A stretch of 38,160 nt of DNA from a virus (IMGVR_UViG_3300027985_000961:1-38160), one strand, 5' to 3'; positions 13,601-22,458 are shown, numbered from the stretch's first letter. The notes: a model not told the origin generated them from the sequence alone. Program-made: numbers and translations.

Positions 13601-13898
13601 TATGGAACGCGTACGTCGCGAATCGATGCGTTGGCTGATTCTGCTGACGCTGAACAACGCCCGCCCGATCGGTGCGTTTGAGGGACTGGTGCTATCGGTG
13701 ATTCAGAGCGAATACCCGGACGCAACCCCGTTGGAGCTGCGCCGCCAGATCGACTATCTGGCCGATCGCAAGATGATCGACGTCGATAAGCAGCCATCCG
13801 GTCGCTGGCACTGTGAGCTGACCGCTCTGGGCACCGATATCGCCGAGTATACCGTTGAGTGCCGCGCCGGCATCGCCCGCCCCGAGAAGTACTGGTGA
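13590..13898 (+). CDS. VpaChn25_0724-family phage protein, winged-helix-like
   Basis: 102 residues. The pattern of helices (RRESMRWLILLTLNNARPIG; LSVIQSEYPDATPLELRRQI; DYLADRKMIDVDKQ) followed by a WHCELTALGTDIAEYTVEC strand-helix end looks like a small winged helix, the fold of the VpaChn25_0724 family that sits between DUF2730 and gp27 in Mu-like phages. It may bind DNA or terminase. GGAGG precedes the ATG; it overlaps DUF2730 by 11 bases. Confidence 0.82.
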   Translation: MAIDMERVRRESMRWLILLTLNNARPIGAFEGLVLSVIQSEYPDATPLELRRQIDYLADRKMIDVDKQPSGRWHCELTALGTDIAEYTVECRAGIARPEKYW

Positions 13899-13902
13899 GC
13901 GT

Positions 13903-14505
13903 ATGAGCGATCATATTGCACCGATTCTGACCTCCAGCCGCTCGACAGTCGCACGCCAGCCCGACGAGATCCGGCAGCGTATCGAAAAGAGTCTGGCTGA
14001 GGGGCGTATGACCCTCGACGAGCTGATCGAGGATCTACGCTCGGCGTTTCCTGATGAGGCTGCTGCCGGCGAGTTGCCAAGCCGCAGCGCCATCGGCCGT
14101 TACGGCCAGAAGCTGGAGCGTCGCCTGGCCGCTATCCGCGCCTCGACAGAGGCCGCGAAGATCATCCGTTCCCACACGTCTGATCGAGAGGATGCACGCT
14201 CTGAGGCGCTGACATCGATGATCCAGACCGGGTTATTCGAGTCGATCATGCTGCTCACCGAGTCGGACGATGACGAGATCGATCTGCCGCAGCGTATCGG
14301 CCTGCTGTCTGAAGCGGCCAAGAACATCGCAACCCTGACCCGCTCCAGCGTGACGCTGAAGAAGTACCAGGAAGGCATCGCCGAGCAAGCCAGACAGGAA
14401 GCACTAGCCGCTGCAGCCGAGCGTGTCGACAATGCCGCTCAGGCTCGTGGGTTAAGCGCTGAAGACGCCAAGTTCTGGCGTGAACAAGTCCTGATGGGGA
14501 TGTGA
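13903..14505 (+). CDS. Small terminase subunit-like (DUF3486, Mu gp27)
   Basis: 200 residues from the ATG at 13903. N-terminal HTH-type region with MTLDELIEDLRSAFP and SRSAIGRYGQKLERRL, then a long helical body (LLSEAAKNIATLTRSS; AEQARQEALAAAAERVD), matching gp27/DUF3486, the small packaging subunit of Mu-like phages. Transposable phages package from a site near one end by headful, so this protein should recognise the packaging site. It overlaps the next gene's frame by a few bases. Confidence 0.88.
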   Translation: MSDHIAPILTSSRSTVARQPDEIRQRIEKSLAEGRMTLDELIEDLRSAFPDEAAAGELPSRSAIGRYGQKLERRLAAIRASTEAAKIIRSHTSDREDARSEALTSMIQTGLFESIMLLTESDDDEIDLPQRIGLLSEAAKNIATLTRSSVTLKKYQEGIAEQARQEALAAAAERVDNAAQARGLSAEDAKFWREQVLMGM

Positions 14506-14507
14506 CT

Positions 14508-16223
14508 ATGAGCGTCCCCGCACCGCTGCCGGATACCGAACGCCTGATCGATTGGGATGAACTCCCCGAGCGCGTCCGCCAGATTCCTGCCGACTTCAAT
14601 CCATTGGCTGACGGTGTGCTGATGAAACACCAGGCCGAGTGGATCCAGATGCAGCAAGGGCTCGATATCGCCGTAGGTGAAAAAGGCCGTCGCACGGGCA
14701 TCACGTTTGCCCAGGCATTGACCGACACCATTACCGCGGCGACAGCCAAAGAGGCCGGCGGCGACAATATCTGGTACATGGCGGATACCCGTGAAAAGGG
14801 TCTCGAATTTATCGGCTATACCGGCAAGTTCGCGCAGATCATCGCACGAGGACAGGCAACCCATATCGAGCAGCACATATTCGAGGACCAACTGCCTGAT
14901 GGCTCCAGTCGCCAGATCCAGGCGTTCCGTGTTCGGTTCGCCAGCGGTTTTCGCGTTACTGCACTCTCATCCCGGCCGGAGAATATCCACGGCCTGCAGG
15001 GCAGGGTCAGAATTGACGAAGCGGCCCTGCACAAGAACGTCGCTCACGTTCTGGAGTCAGCAACCGCCTTGCTGATTTGGGGCGGTAGCATCGTGGTATG
15101 GTCAACCCATCGTGGCAAGAAGAACCCGTTCAACCAGCTGGTACAGGATGTGCGCGCCGGTCGCTACGGCAAGAAAGCGGGCGTGAAACGCATGACTTTC
15201 GATGATGCCGTTGCCAACGGGTTGTATGAGCGCGTCTGTTTCATGACGGGGAAAGCGGCGACTCCAGAAGGAAAACGCGACTGGTATCAGGCAATCCGTT
15301 CTGCCTATGGTCCTCGCAAGGCGGCTATGCGCGAAGAGTTGGATGTTATCCCCCGTGACGGTGATGGCTCGGCAATCCCGAGTATCTGGATCGATCGCGC
15401 CATGCCCGAGGTCCGCCCTGTGCTGCGCATTGTCTTTGATGACGACTTCCCCAGGCGATCCGAAAGTGAGCGTGAGTCCTGGTGTGCTGCCTGGATTGCC
15501 AAGAACCTGATGCCGGTACTCGAAGCCGCAAAAGATGCCTTCAATGGGCGCTGGGCAGTCGGGATGGACTTCGCTCGTCACCGGCACTTCTCAGTCATCA
15601 TTCCCTCGCGCATTACCCAGGAGCTACGCCGCGACGTGCCGTTTCTAATTGAGCTAGCCAACGCCCCCACTCGCCAGCAGGAGCAGATCCTGTGGGCACT
15701 CCTGGAAGCGCTGACCAACTGGACATTCGCCGGCGACGCCAGCGGACCCGGTCAAACACTAATGGAGTACACCGGCGATAGATTCGGCCGTGCGGAGCTG
15801 AACACTGAAACCGGTCGTTGGGGTGGTGGCCCAGTCCACGAGGTAACACTGTCGCGCCCGTGGTATGGCGAATGGATGGGCAAGTACATATCACTCTATG
15901 AAGACGGGTTTATCACTGTACCGCGGGATGTGTCCCTCGAAGACGATCATCGCGCCGTCGAGTACGTCGACGGTATCCCAATGGTGCCCAGGCTGGAGCG
16001 TCGAGATCTGAAGGACGCGGAGCTGATCCGTCACGGCGATGGTGCGATCGCCGGCGCATTGATGAACTTCGCCGCGCTGAATCCAGTGACCCAGTTAACT
16101 ATCGAATACCAATCCATCGGCCGCCGGGCATCGCTGGCCGACGACAACTACAACCGCGGGGCGGTGATCACCGACACCGGCTTCGGCACCATCGGTGGCG
16201 GCAACGATTTCGGAGGGTTCTGA
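14508..16223 (+). CDS. Large terminase subunit (Mu gp28-like)
   Basis: 571 residues from ATG 14508; a GTG at 14502 would overlap the previous stop. ATPase domain: Walker A-like GEKGRRTGIT (about 57-66). The C-terminal RNase H-like nuclease begins with WAVGMDFARHRHFSVIIPSR, where the D fits the first metal ligand. The ATPase moves DNA into the prohead and the nuclease cuts it, in Mu taking host DNA beyond the phage ends. It overlaps the portal gene as TGATG. Confidence 0.93.
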   Translation: MSVPAPLPDTERLIDWDELPERVRQIPADFNPLADGVLMKHQAEWIQMQQGLDIAVGEKGRRTGITFAQALTDTITAATAKEAGGDNIWYMADTREKGLEFIGYTGKFAQIIARGQATHIEQHIFEDQLPDGSSRQIQAFRVRFASGFRVTALSSRPENIHGLQGRVRIDEAALHKNVAHVLESATALLIWGGSIVVWSTHRGKKNPFNQLVQDVRAGRYGKKAGVKRMTFDDAVANGLYERVCFMTGKAATPEGKRDWYQAIRSAYGPRKAAMREELDVIPRDGDGSAIPSIWIDRAMPEVRPVLRIVFDDDFPRRSESERESWCAAWIAKNLMPVLEAAKDAFNGRWAVGMDFARHRHFSVIIPSRITQELRRDVPFLIELANAPTRQQEQILWALLEALTNWTFAGDASGPGQTLMEYTGDRFGRAELNTETGRWGGGPVHEVTLSRPWYGEWMGKYISLYEDGFITVPRDVSLEDDHRAVEYVDGIPMVPRLERRDLKDAELIRHGDGAIAGALMNFAALNPVTQLTIEYQSIGRRASLADDNYNRGAVITDTGFGTIGGGNDFGGF

Positions 16224-17749
16224 TGTACGCACAGACCAAAAGCGGCCTGTATATCCCGGCCTCCTTCGCTGAGGCGCCCAGCGCCCAGCCTGTTATGCGG
16301 GAGATTGCCACCACCCTGGATGGCCGCGATATCACCCGTGGCTACGTCGATCCGCTGCAGCTCCAGTCGAGCACTGATTCGATCCTGCAACTGCGTGGCG
16401 GCGGCGACTACGAGATCTACAAGCAGGTGCTGCGTGACGACCAGGTCGCCGGTGTATGGCGGCAGCGTCAGCTGGCAGTCACCAGCAAAGAGTGGGGAGT
16501 CGAGCCCGGAGGTAAAACGCGCCGCGACAAAGCCGCGGCCGATCACCTGCAGGAGCAGCTCGATGTGATCGGTTGGGACCGGGTCACCGGGTTGATGCTG
16601 TACGGTGTGTATTACGGTTTCGCCGTCGCCGAGGCCATGTGGGCGCATGACGGCCGGTTCGTCATCCTGGACGGCATCAAGGTGCGCGATCGCCAACGTT
16701 TCGGCTGGGATGGCGCCATGCGCTTGCGCATGAAGACCTACAGCAAACCGGATGGCGAGCTGCTGCCTGAGCGCAAATTCTGGGCCTTCAGCACCGGCGC
16801 CGATCACGACGATGAGCCCTACGGTCTCGGCCTCGGTCACTGGCTCTACTGGCCGGTGTTCTTCAAGCGCAACGGCATCAAGTTCTGGCTGATCTTCCTG
16901 GAGAAGTTCGGCCAGCCCACGGCCAAGGGAACCTATTCGCGAAATGCGCTGCCGCATGAGAAAACGCAGCTGCTGCAGGCGCTGTACGCGATCAATACCG
17001 ACTCGGGTCTGATCGTACCGGAGGGGATGCAGATCGAACTGTTGGAAGCGGCGCGCAGCGGATCCGCAGACTACGTCTCCCTGGTTGACCGGATGGACCG
17101 CGCGATCGCCAAAGTGGTGATGGGCCAGGTCGCCAGTTCCGAGGGTACCCCGGGCCGTCTCGGCAACGACGAGTTGCAGGGCGACGTCCGCGAGGATCTG
17201 GTCAAGGCCGATGCCGATCTGGTCTGCGAGTCGTTCAACCGCACCATCGCACGCTGGCTGACGGAATGGAATTTCCCCGGCGCGGCCGTGCCGCAGGTCT
17301 ACCGTAAGGTGACGCCGGATGAAGACCTCAACCAACGCGCCGACCGCGACAAAACCATCGTGGACATGGGCTACTTCAGGCCCACGCTGGGCTACATCAC
17401 CGACAACTACGGCGAGGGCTGGGAGGAGAAACAGCCCGAACCACCGGCAATACCAGCAGCACCGGCCTTGCCGGTACCGGCAAGGCCGGCCAGCTTCGCC
17501 GAGGCGATTGGCCAGCCGCCGGCACAGATGCTGGAGCAGACCCATCGTACTGTCGAGTCGACTGTAACGGACTGGATCAACCAGGTGCGCGAGCTGGCGA
17601 ATCAGGCATCCAACCTGGAGCAGCTGCGCGACCGCCTGCTGGAGCTGTACCCGGCGATGACGCTCGACCAGTACGCCGTTGCACTGGCGGAGGCTAACTC
17701 GGCGGCATACCTGTCCGGCCGTAACGAGGTGGTCGAGGAGCAGCGCTAA
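16223..17749 (+). CDS. Portal protein (DUF935, Mu gp29-like)
   Basis: 508 residues, close to Mu gp29. Features of DUF935: DPLQLQSSTDSILQLRGGGD; IYKQVLRDDQVAGVWRQRQL; YGVYYGFAVAEAMWAHDG; FGQPTAKGTYSRNA. A Pro/Ala-rich linker (about 405-432) precedes a helical end. The dodecameric portal forms the vertex for DNA entry and tail joining. Start and stop overlap both neighbours by a base or more, typical of this cassette. Confidence 0.94.
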   Translation: MYAQTKSGLYIPASFAEAPSAQPVMREIATTLDGRDITRGYVDPLQLQSSTDSILQLRGGGDYEIYKQVLRDDQVAGVWRQRQLAVTSKEWGVEPGGKTRRDKAAADHLQEQLDVIGWDRVTGLMLYGVYYGFAVAEAMWAHDGRFVILDGIKVRDRQRFGWDGAMRLRMKTYSKPDGELLPERKFWAFSTGADHDDEPYGLGLGHWLYWPVFFKRNGIKFWLIFLEKFGQPTAKGTYSRNALPHEKTQLLQALYAINTDSGLIVPEGMQIELLEAARSGSADYVSLVDRMDRAIAKVVMGQVASSEGTPGRLGNDELQGDVREDLVKADADLVCESFNRTIARWLTEWNFPGAAVPQVYRKVTPDEDLNQRADRDKTIVDMGYFRPTLGYITDNYGEGWEEKQPEPPAIPAAPALPVPARPASFAEAIGQPPAQMLEQTHRTVESTVTDWINQVRELANQASNLEQLRDRLLELYPAMTLDQYAVALAEANSAAYLSGRNEVVEEQR

Positions 17750-18999
17750 TGCCCAGCGTCTCCTACGGCTCGGTCCCGTTCCCGCAGCAAATCGATTTCA
17801 TCCGGCAAAAGCTCAATGTACCGACCCGCCACTGGACCGACATCTACACCCAGGAGCATGACTGGGCATTCGTTGTGGCTGGCGCGAATCGGGATGCGAT
17901 TGTCCAGGACTTCCACAAGTCAGTCATTCAGATGGCCGAGCAGGGTCTGACGCTTGAGGACTTTCGCAAAGACTTTGATGCCATCGTCGAGCGCCACGGC
18001 TGGGACTATAACGGCGGTCGCAACTGGCGCAGCCGGGTGATCTACGAGACCAACCTGTTCAGCAGCTACAACGCCGGCCGGTTCGAACAGCTCTGGGCCG
18101 ATCGCGAGACGCTGCCGTACTGGCAGTACCACCACAACGATGCGGTAACGCATCCGCGGCCGCACCATGTCGCCTGGGACAGCATGGTCCTGCTGGCGAC
18201 CGATCCCTGGTGGAAAACCCATTTCACCCCCAACGGCTGGGGCTGCCAGTGCTACATCACTGGGCTCTCTGAGTTCGACGTGAAACGGATGGGGCTGAAA
18301 CTCGGTACCGCGCCGGCCGAGAACTGGCAAACGGTCGAGATCGGCCAGCGCAGCCCCAACGGCCCGCGCACTGTGAGGGTACCGGAGGGGATCGATCCGG
18401 GGTTCGAGTACACGCCGGGACGGGCCCGCCTGCAGAGCGCTATCCCGCCCGAGCGGCCAGAGCCGCCGATCGGTGGATCAACAGGCGGCCCAGGTTTACC
18501 CAATACCCGCCCGAATGAGCCGCTACCCGATCCGCGGCCCGCCGGTACCGAGCAACTGCTGCCCCAGGGGCTGAGCCAGGAGGAGTACGCCCGCGCCTTC
18601 CTGGAACCGTTCGGCGCGACGCTCGATAACCCCGTGATCTATACCGACGCGATCGGCGAACGCCTGGTGATGGGGAAAGAGCTGTTTGTCGATCGAAAGT
18701 CCGGCGACTTGAAAGCCGACAAGCGCGGTCGCGGCGTCTACCTGCCGCTACTGGCCCAAGCGGTGATCGATCCGGATGAGATCTGGGTGCGGTTGGAATG
18801 GCATCACGCTCTGGCGCAGTCCACCGTTCGTCGCCGTTACATCGCACAGTTTCAACTGCCCGGTCAGGCGCTGCCGGCGCTGGCCGTGTTCGAGCTGGGT
18901 ACAGATGGCTGGAGCGGCATCACGGTATTTCAGCCCGATGCGCACGACATCGAGGATATGCGGGTCGGTGTGAGGCTGTATAAGCGGGGCGAGAAGTAA
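17749..18999 (+). CDS. Head morphogenesis protein (Mu gpF-like) with PBECR2-like C-domain
   Basis: 416 residues. Residues about 1-190 are the Mu F / SPP1 gp7 fold (WTDIYTQEHDWAFVVAGANR; RSRVIYETNLFSSYNAGRF; HFTPNGWGCQCYITGLSEFD). A Pro/Gly-rich linker (about 220-275) is followed by a second domain (EEYARAFLEPFG; RGRGVYLPLLAQAVIDPDEI; QFQLPGQALPALAVFELGTD; MRVGVRLYKRGE) resembling PBECR2, a Barnase/EndoU/colicin-like nuclease fold. The F part helps assemble the head; the nuclease-like part may be ejected or act in assembly. Catalytic residues cannot be named from sequence alone. Confidence 0.88.
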   Translation: MPSVSYGSVPFPQQIDFIRQKLNVPTRHWTDIYTQEHDWAFVVAGANRDAIVQDFHKSVIQMAEQGLTLEDFRKDFDAIVERHGWDYNGGRNWRSRVIYETNLFSSYNAGRFEQLWADRETLPYWQYHHNDAVTHPRPHHVAWDSMVLLATDPWWKTHFTPNGWGCQCYITGLSEFDVKRMGLKLGTAPAENWQTVEIGQRSPNGPRTVRVPEGIDPGFEYTPGRARLQSAIPPERPEPPIGGSTGGPGLPNTRPNEPLPDPRPAGTEQLLPQGLSQEEYARAFLEPFGATLDNPVIYTDAIGERLVMGKELFVDRKSGDLKADKRGRGVYLPLLAQAVIDPDEIWVRLEWHHALAQSTVRRRYIAQFQLPGQALPALAVFELGTDGWSGITVFQPDAHDIEDMRVGVRLYKRGEK

Positions 19000-19004
19000 G
19001 GTGG

Positions 19005-19024
19005 CCGCGGGCCGGCACCCGCGG
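19005..19024 (+). terminator. GC-rich hairpin between head genes
   Basis: Perfect 7-bp stem CCGCGGG (19005-19011)/CCCGCGG (19018-19024), 6-base loop, 5 bases after the gpF-like stop. No T-run follows, so it may slow polymerase or protect RNA rather than terminate. Confidence 0.4.
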
Positions 19025-19095
19025 TACCGCGATGCTTGGCGGCCCAATTGCCGGGGGCGTATTCATCGCGGCTAACCCGATTATAGGAGAAAACC

Positions 19096-19659
19096 ATGGC
19101 TGGTGCGCGCTTTGAAATCGGTTTGACGGGAGACGCCGGCGATCGGCTGGACAACCTGGTTGCTGCCCTGCATAACCCCCGTCCGTTACTGGTCAAGATC
19201 CGCGAGTATCTGACTCGTAGTACTCGCCAGCGTTTCCTCGACCAGCGAGCGCCAGACGGCACGCCCTGGGCGCCGCTATCGCCTCGCTATCGCCGGCGTA
19301 AACAGCAGAACGTCGATCGCATCCTGGTGCTGCGGGGCTACCTGATGAACACCCTGCGCGGCGTTATCGATGATGACGGACTGATGTTCGGTACCGATCG
19401 CATCTACGGCGCCATCCACCAGTTCGGTGCAGTGATCCAGCACGCGGCCCGATCGCAGTTCGCCTATTTCAAACGCAACAAGGACGGCTCGGTCGGTAAC
19501 CGGTTTGTGAAGAAAGGTCGTTCTAATTTTGCCCAGGGTGTGACGATCGGCGCCCACTCAACAACCATCCCGGCCCGGCCGTGGCTCGGTACCAGTACCG
19601 AGGACGACACCTACCTGGTTGAGATGGCGATCGAGTACCTGGCTAACGCAGTTCGGTAA
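19096..19659 (+). CDS. Virion morphogenesis protein (Mu gpG-like)
   Basis: 187 residues. Recognised by FEIGLTGDAGDRLDNLVAAL; RQRFLDQRAPDGTPWAPLSP; ILVLRGYLMNTLRGVI; and ARPWLGTSTEDD. The family (phage_tail_S / gpG) joins or completes tails in Mu and P2-type phages. A 'TATAGGAGAAAACC' leader gives AGGAG before the ATG. The last gene before the second late promoter; it is followed by terminator-like hairpins. Confidence 0.9.
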   Translation: MAGARFEIGLTGDAGDRLDNLVAALHNPRPLLVKIREYLTRSTRQRFLDQRAPDGTPWAPLSPRYRRRKQQNVDRILVLRGYLMNTLRGVIDDDGLMFGTDRIYGAIHQFGAVIQHAARSQFAYFKRNKDGSVGNRFVKKGRSNFAQGVTIGAHSTTIPARPWLGTSTEDDTYLVEMAIEYLANAVR

Positions 19660-19701
19660 TCAAATCCACCAGCCTCCTGAGCGCCTCTGTGAGCCCCTGA
19701 T

Positions 19702-19761
19702 GGGCGTTGAGCACTACAACGCCCGCCACCCATCACCGAAAACGCCGCCACAGAGCGTTTT
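19702..19761 (+). terminator. Tandem hairpins after gpG, likely terminator
   Basis: First stem GGGCGTTG (19702-19709)/CAACGCCC (19717-19724), perfect, 7-base loop. Second AAAACGC (19739-19745)/GCGTTTT (19755-19761) followed by TTCGCTTTTAT. Placed between the gpG-like gene and late element 2, it would separate the first late transcript from the second. Confidence 0.55.
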
Positions 19762-19838
19762 TCGCTTTTATAAAAAGGTTTGATCTCTACTCCTCGCCTG
19801 CATTTCCGTTTCTACCGCTCAACCCCCTCCGTTTTCGA

Positions 19839-19860
19839 TTTTGCCCCCGTTCAAATTACT
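19839..19860 (+). promoter_or_regulatory. Late promoter element 2 (protease/capsid block)
   Basis: Exact copy of the 22-bp element, 85 bases before the protease start. A 17-base spacer after ATTACT leads to TAGGCT (19878-19883), a weak -10. This is the place of PI in Mu. Short dyads downstream (TGGCG-ATA-CGCCA, 19892-19904, inside CTCAT/ATGAG) lie in the leader. CTCCG (19827-19831) just upstream could pair with the protease ribosome site CGGAG (19934-19938) in read-through RNA, less convincingly than at the other two sites. Confidence 0.7.
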
Positions 19861-19945
19861 GCGCGGCCGTCCGGTCGTAGGCTGACCTCATTGGCGATAC
19901 GCCACCCGATGAGATCCGACCAATCGAACAAACCGGAGTAGCCAT

Positions 19946-21103
19946 GTGAGCGCACTGGAGATCTTCAAAGCCGGCACCCATACCGACATGAACGGCCAGC
20001 GGCTGACCTTTACCGACGAAGACTTGAAAGCGTCGGTTGCTGCATATGACCCGGCAGTGTTTGCTGCACCTCTCGTTGTAGGGCACCCCAAGCTGAACGA
20101 CCCGGCTTATGGATGGCTGGCGTCGGCCGCAACCGATGGCGAACTGATGACCGGTGTCGCCCAAGACGTCGACGCCGAATTCGCCGAGATGGTGAACAAC
20201 AAGCGCTTCCCGAAGATCAGCACCTCATTCTTTCACCCGAACTCACCGAGCAACCCCAAGCCTGGCGTTTGGTACATCCGCCATATCGGCTTTCTCGGAG
20301 CGAAGGCTCCAGCCGTTAAGGGCCTGAAACCCGCCAGCTTCGCCGATAGCGACGAGCAAGACATTTTCACCGTTGAGTTTGCTGCACCTGGTGCTGCTGC
20401 AGGTGCTTGGGCATTAACCCGATTTATGCGGGGGCTGCGTGAGTTCCTGATTGAAGACCGCAACTCAGAAGTCGCCGACAAGGTGATTCCGGATTGGGTG
20501 ATCACCTCCTATGAAGAGGCCACCCGTCACGAAGTAGAAGAGGAAGCCAACGAGGCGCTCCCCTCTGCTGCATTTTCTGATCCCAGCGAGGAGGACGTTA
20601 TGGATCCCAACGCACAGAGTGCCGATTTCGCAGAACGCGAAACGAAGTTGCAAAACCGCGAGGCTGAACTGGCCGAGCGTGAACGCAAGATTAAAGAGCA
20701 GGAGGCGAAGGCGCGCACCGACGATATCGCCTCTTTCGCCGATGAGCTGGTCGATGGCGGCAAGGTGCTACCTCGCGATCGCGAAGGGCTGGTCGCCTTT
20801 ATGGCCTGCCTGGATGACGACGGTGTCGTTGAATTTGCTGATGGCGATCAGACCGTCCAGAAACCCAGTGCAACCTGGTTCCGTGACTTCCTGAACGGTC
20901 TGCCTGAACAGGTCGATTTTGCGGAGCGCGGGGCGCCGGAGGGCGAAGACGAGGTTGGTACTGCCAGCTTCGCCGCGCCGCCGGGGTATGTCGTCGATAA
21001 GACAGGGCTTGAGCTGCACAACAAGGCGCTGACCTACCAGCGTAAACACAACTGCGATTACAGCACTGCGGTAACCGCAGTCGAAAAAGGAGCGCTGTCA
21101 TGA
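19946..21103 (+). CDS. Prohead protease with C-terminal scaffold (Mu gpI-like)
   Basis: 385 residues, GTG start with GGAG 7 bases before. The N-terminal part (EIFKAGTHTDMNGQRLTFTD; PLVVGHPKLNDPAYGWL; FPKISTSFFHPNSPS; VWYIRHIGFLGAKAP) is the Mu I protease family, with a His and Ser typical of this class. A charged coiled coil (RETKLQNREAELAERERKIK) begins the scaffold part (about 219 on). The protease trims the scaffold and capsid proteins in the prohead. An internal start makes the scaffold alone (next entry). Confidence 0.93.
   Translation: MSALEIFKAGTHTDMNGQRLTFTDEDLKASVAAYDPAVFAAPLVVGHPKLNDPAYGWLASAATDGELMTGVAQDVDAEFAEMVNNKRFPKISTSFFHPNSPSNPKPGVWYIRHIGFLGAKAPAVKGLKPASFADSDEQDIFTVEFAAPGAAAGAWALTRFMRGLREFLIEDRNSEVADKVIPDWVITSYEEATRHEVEEEANEALPSAAFSDPSEEDVMDPNAQSADFAERETKLQNREAELAERERKIKEQEAKARTDDIASFADELVDGGKVLPRDREGLVAFMACLDDDGVVEFADGDQTVQKPSATWFRDFLNGLPEQVDFAERGAPEGEDEVGTASFAAPPGYVVDKTGLELHNKALTYQRKHNCDYSTAVTAVEKGALS
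20600..21103 (+). CDS. Nested scaffold protein (gpZ-like), internal start of protease gene
   Basis: Same frame as the protease. An ATG at 20600 is preceded by GAGGAGG at a spacing of 6, a far better ribosome site than expected by chance, and opens MDPNAQSADFAERETKLQNR, just where the coiled coil starts. The product, 167 residues, would be the scaffold, as gpZ is made within gene I in Mu. The scaffold fills the prohead and is cut by the protease. Confidence 0.8.
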   Translation: MDPNAQSADFAERETKLQNREAELAERERKIKEQEAKARTDDIASFADELVDGGKVLPRDREGLVAFMACLDDDGVVEFADGDQTVQKPSATWFRDFLNGLPEQVDFAERGAPEGEDEVGTASFAAPPGYVVDKTGLELHNKALTYQRKHNCDYSTAVTAVEKGALS

Positions 21104-21435
21104 GTTCACAGTTTCTTTCCCTGCTGGGCCTGACCCGTATCGCCAGTGGCGCCGTTAGCGCCCAACGTTTTGTCGGTCACGACAACGCAGTGGCGACCGC
21201 CGCGGGTAACACCCTGGGCATCAGCCGTACCGCTGCCGCCGACGGCGCCGAAATGCTGGTCGATGTGATCGGTACCGCCGTAGTGGTTGCGGAAGGTGCG
21301 GTTAGCGAAGGCGCCGCGCTGGAGGTGGGTACCGCCGGTGCTGCCACGGTGAAAACCGCCGGTATCACCGTGGCCCGAGCGCTCGAAGATGCGGCGGACG
21401 GCGAGCCGTTCGAAGTGCTGCTGATCGCTAACTAA
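21100..21435 (+). CDS. Capsid decoration-like protein (DUF2190)
   Basis: 111 residues. Beta-rich, small-residue sequence (NTLGISRTAAADGAEMLVDV; VVVAEGAVSEGAALEVGTAG; TVKTAGITVARALEDAADGE) typical of DUF2190 proteins next to the major capsid gene. It probably binds the capsid surface as cement. It overlaps the protease/scaffold gene by 4 bases. Confidence 0.86.
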   Translation: MSSQFLSLLGLTRIASGAVSAQRFVGHDNAVATAAGNTLGISRTAAADGAEMLVDVIGTAVVVAEGAVSEGAALEVGTAGAATVKTAGITVARALEDAADGEPFEVLLIAN

Positions 21436-21465
21436 CCCGACCTGAATCCATAAAGGAGTTTCACC

Positions 21466-22395
21466 ATGCCTCAGATGAATAACAGCCAGGTCCGGGTGAT
21501 CGATCCGGTTCTGACCACCCATGCCAACGGCTACCGTCATCCGCGCCACGTAGGTCTGTTTCTGTTCCCTCGTGTTTCCGTCGGCGTCGCTGGTGGCCAG
21601 GTGCTGACGTTCGGCAAAGAATCGTTCCAGGAGTACAACATCCGCCGTACTCCGGGTGCCGGTACCAAGCGCGTGCAGTTTGGTTACTTGGGCGATCCGT
21701 TTGCCCTGGTACAGGATGCCCTGGAAGGCGTGGTACCGCGTGAACATCTGCGTGATGCCAGCCAGACGCCGGGTATCAACCTGGGCCAGCGTGCGGTGAA
21801 TAACGCCATGGCGATCGCCAGCCTGGCGCTGGAGCGCGAGCAGGCAGCCAAGGCACGTAGTGCGGCCAACTACGATGCCGACCACAAGGTCGACCTCGCG
21901 GCGGCCAAGTGGACCGACGACGCCAACAACCCGGCCAAGGATATCCGCACCGGTCAGGAAGCGATCCGGGAAACCACCGGTATGGAAGCCAATACCCTGA
22001 TTCTTTCCGCCAAGGCATTTGCCGCCATGCGCGAGAGCGCCAAGGTGCTGGAGCGCTTCAAGTACGTTTCCAAGGACAGCATTACCACCGAAATGATCGC
22101 CGCGCTGCTGGATCTGGAGCGGGTCGAAATTGGCCGCGCGGTCACTTCTGATGCAGCGGGTGCGTTCACCGATGTCTGGGGTACCGATGCGGTGCTGGCC
22201 TACGTGCCGACCACCGAAGATCCGAACATGGAGGAGCCGAGCTATGGCTACACCTACGCCATGGAGGGACACCCGATCGTCGAGCAGACCTACTACGACA
22301 ACAACGCCAAGAGCTGGATCTATCCGGTGACCTATGAGCGCACGCCGGTACTGAGCGGCATGACCGCCGGCTACCTGCTGCAGAACCTGGCCTGA
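21466..22395 (+). CDS. Major capsid protein
   Basis: 309 residues. Placed after protease, scaffold and DUF2190, with HK97-type features: N-arm (VLTTHANGYRHPRHVGLFLF), a spine (REQAAKARSAANYDADHKVD) and the P-domain ending (NTLILSAKAFAAMRESAKVL). Homologous capsid proteins are known from B3-like phages. AGGAG in the leader precedes the ATG by 8. It is followed by a terminator-like hairpin, as often seen after highly expressed capsid genes. Confidence 0.9.
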   Translation: MPQMNNSQVRVIDPVLTTHANGYRHPRHVGLFLFPRVSVGVAGGQVLTFGKESFQEYNIRRTPGAGTKRVQFGYLGDPFALVQDALEGVVPREHLRDASQTPGINLGQRAVNNAMAIASLALEREQAAKARSAANYDADHKVDLAAAKWTDDANNPAKDIRTGQEAIRETTGMEANTLILSAKAFAAMRESAKVLERFKYVSKDSITTEMIAALLDLERVEIGRAVTSDAAGAFTDVWGTDAVLAYVPTTEDPNMEEPSYGYTYAMEGHPIVEQTYYDNNAKSWIYPVTYERTPVLSGMTAGYLLQNLA

Positions 22396-22417
22396 TTTGG
22401 GCGCGGTGGGTGAGCTT

Positions 22418-22458
22418 TCCGGTTCATAACCCACTCCTTGCGAGAACCGGACCTTTTA
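22418..22458 (+). terminator. Terminator-like hairpin after capsid gene
   Basis: TCCGGTTC (22418-22425) pairs with GAACCGGA (22444-22451), 18-base loop, followed by CCTTTTAAG. The T-run is short so read-through to the next gene is likely. The rest of the gap to 22540 has two more GC dyads (TGCCGC/GCGGCA and GGGCC/GGCCC). Confidence 0.45.

Noticed and set aside
16148-17545. 465-codon minus-strand frame
   Set aside because: Antisense to the portal gene; no start signal, shadow composition.
21106-22434. 442-codon minus-strand frame across capsid genes
   Set aside because: Antisense to decoration and major capsid genes; Gly/His/Arg-rich shadow.
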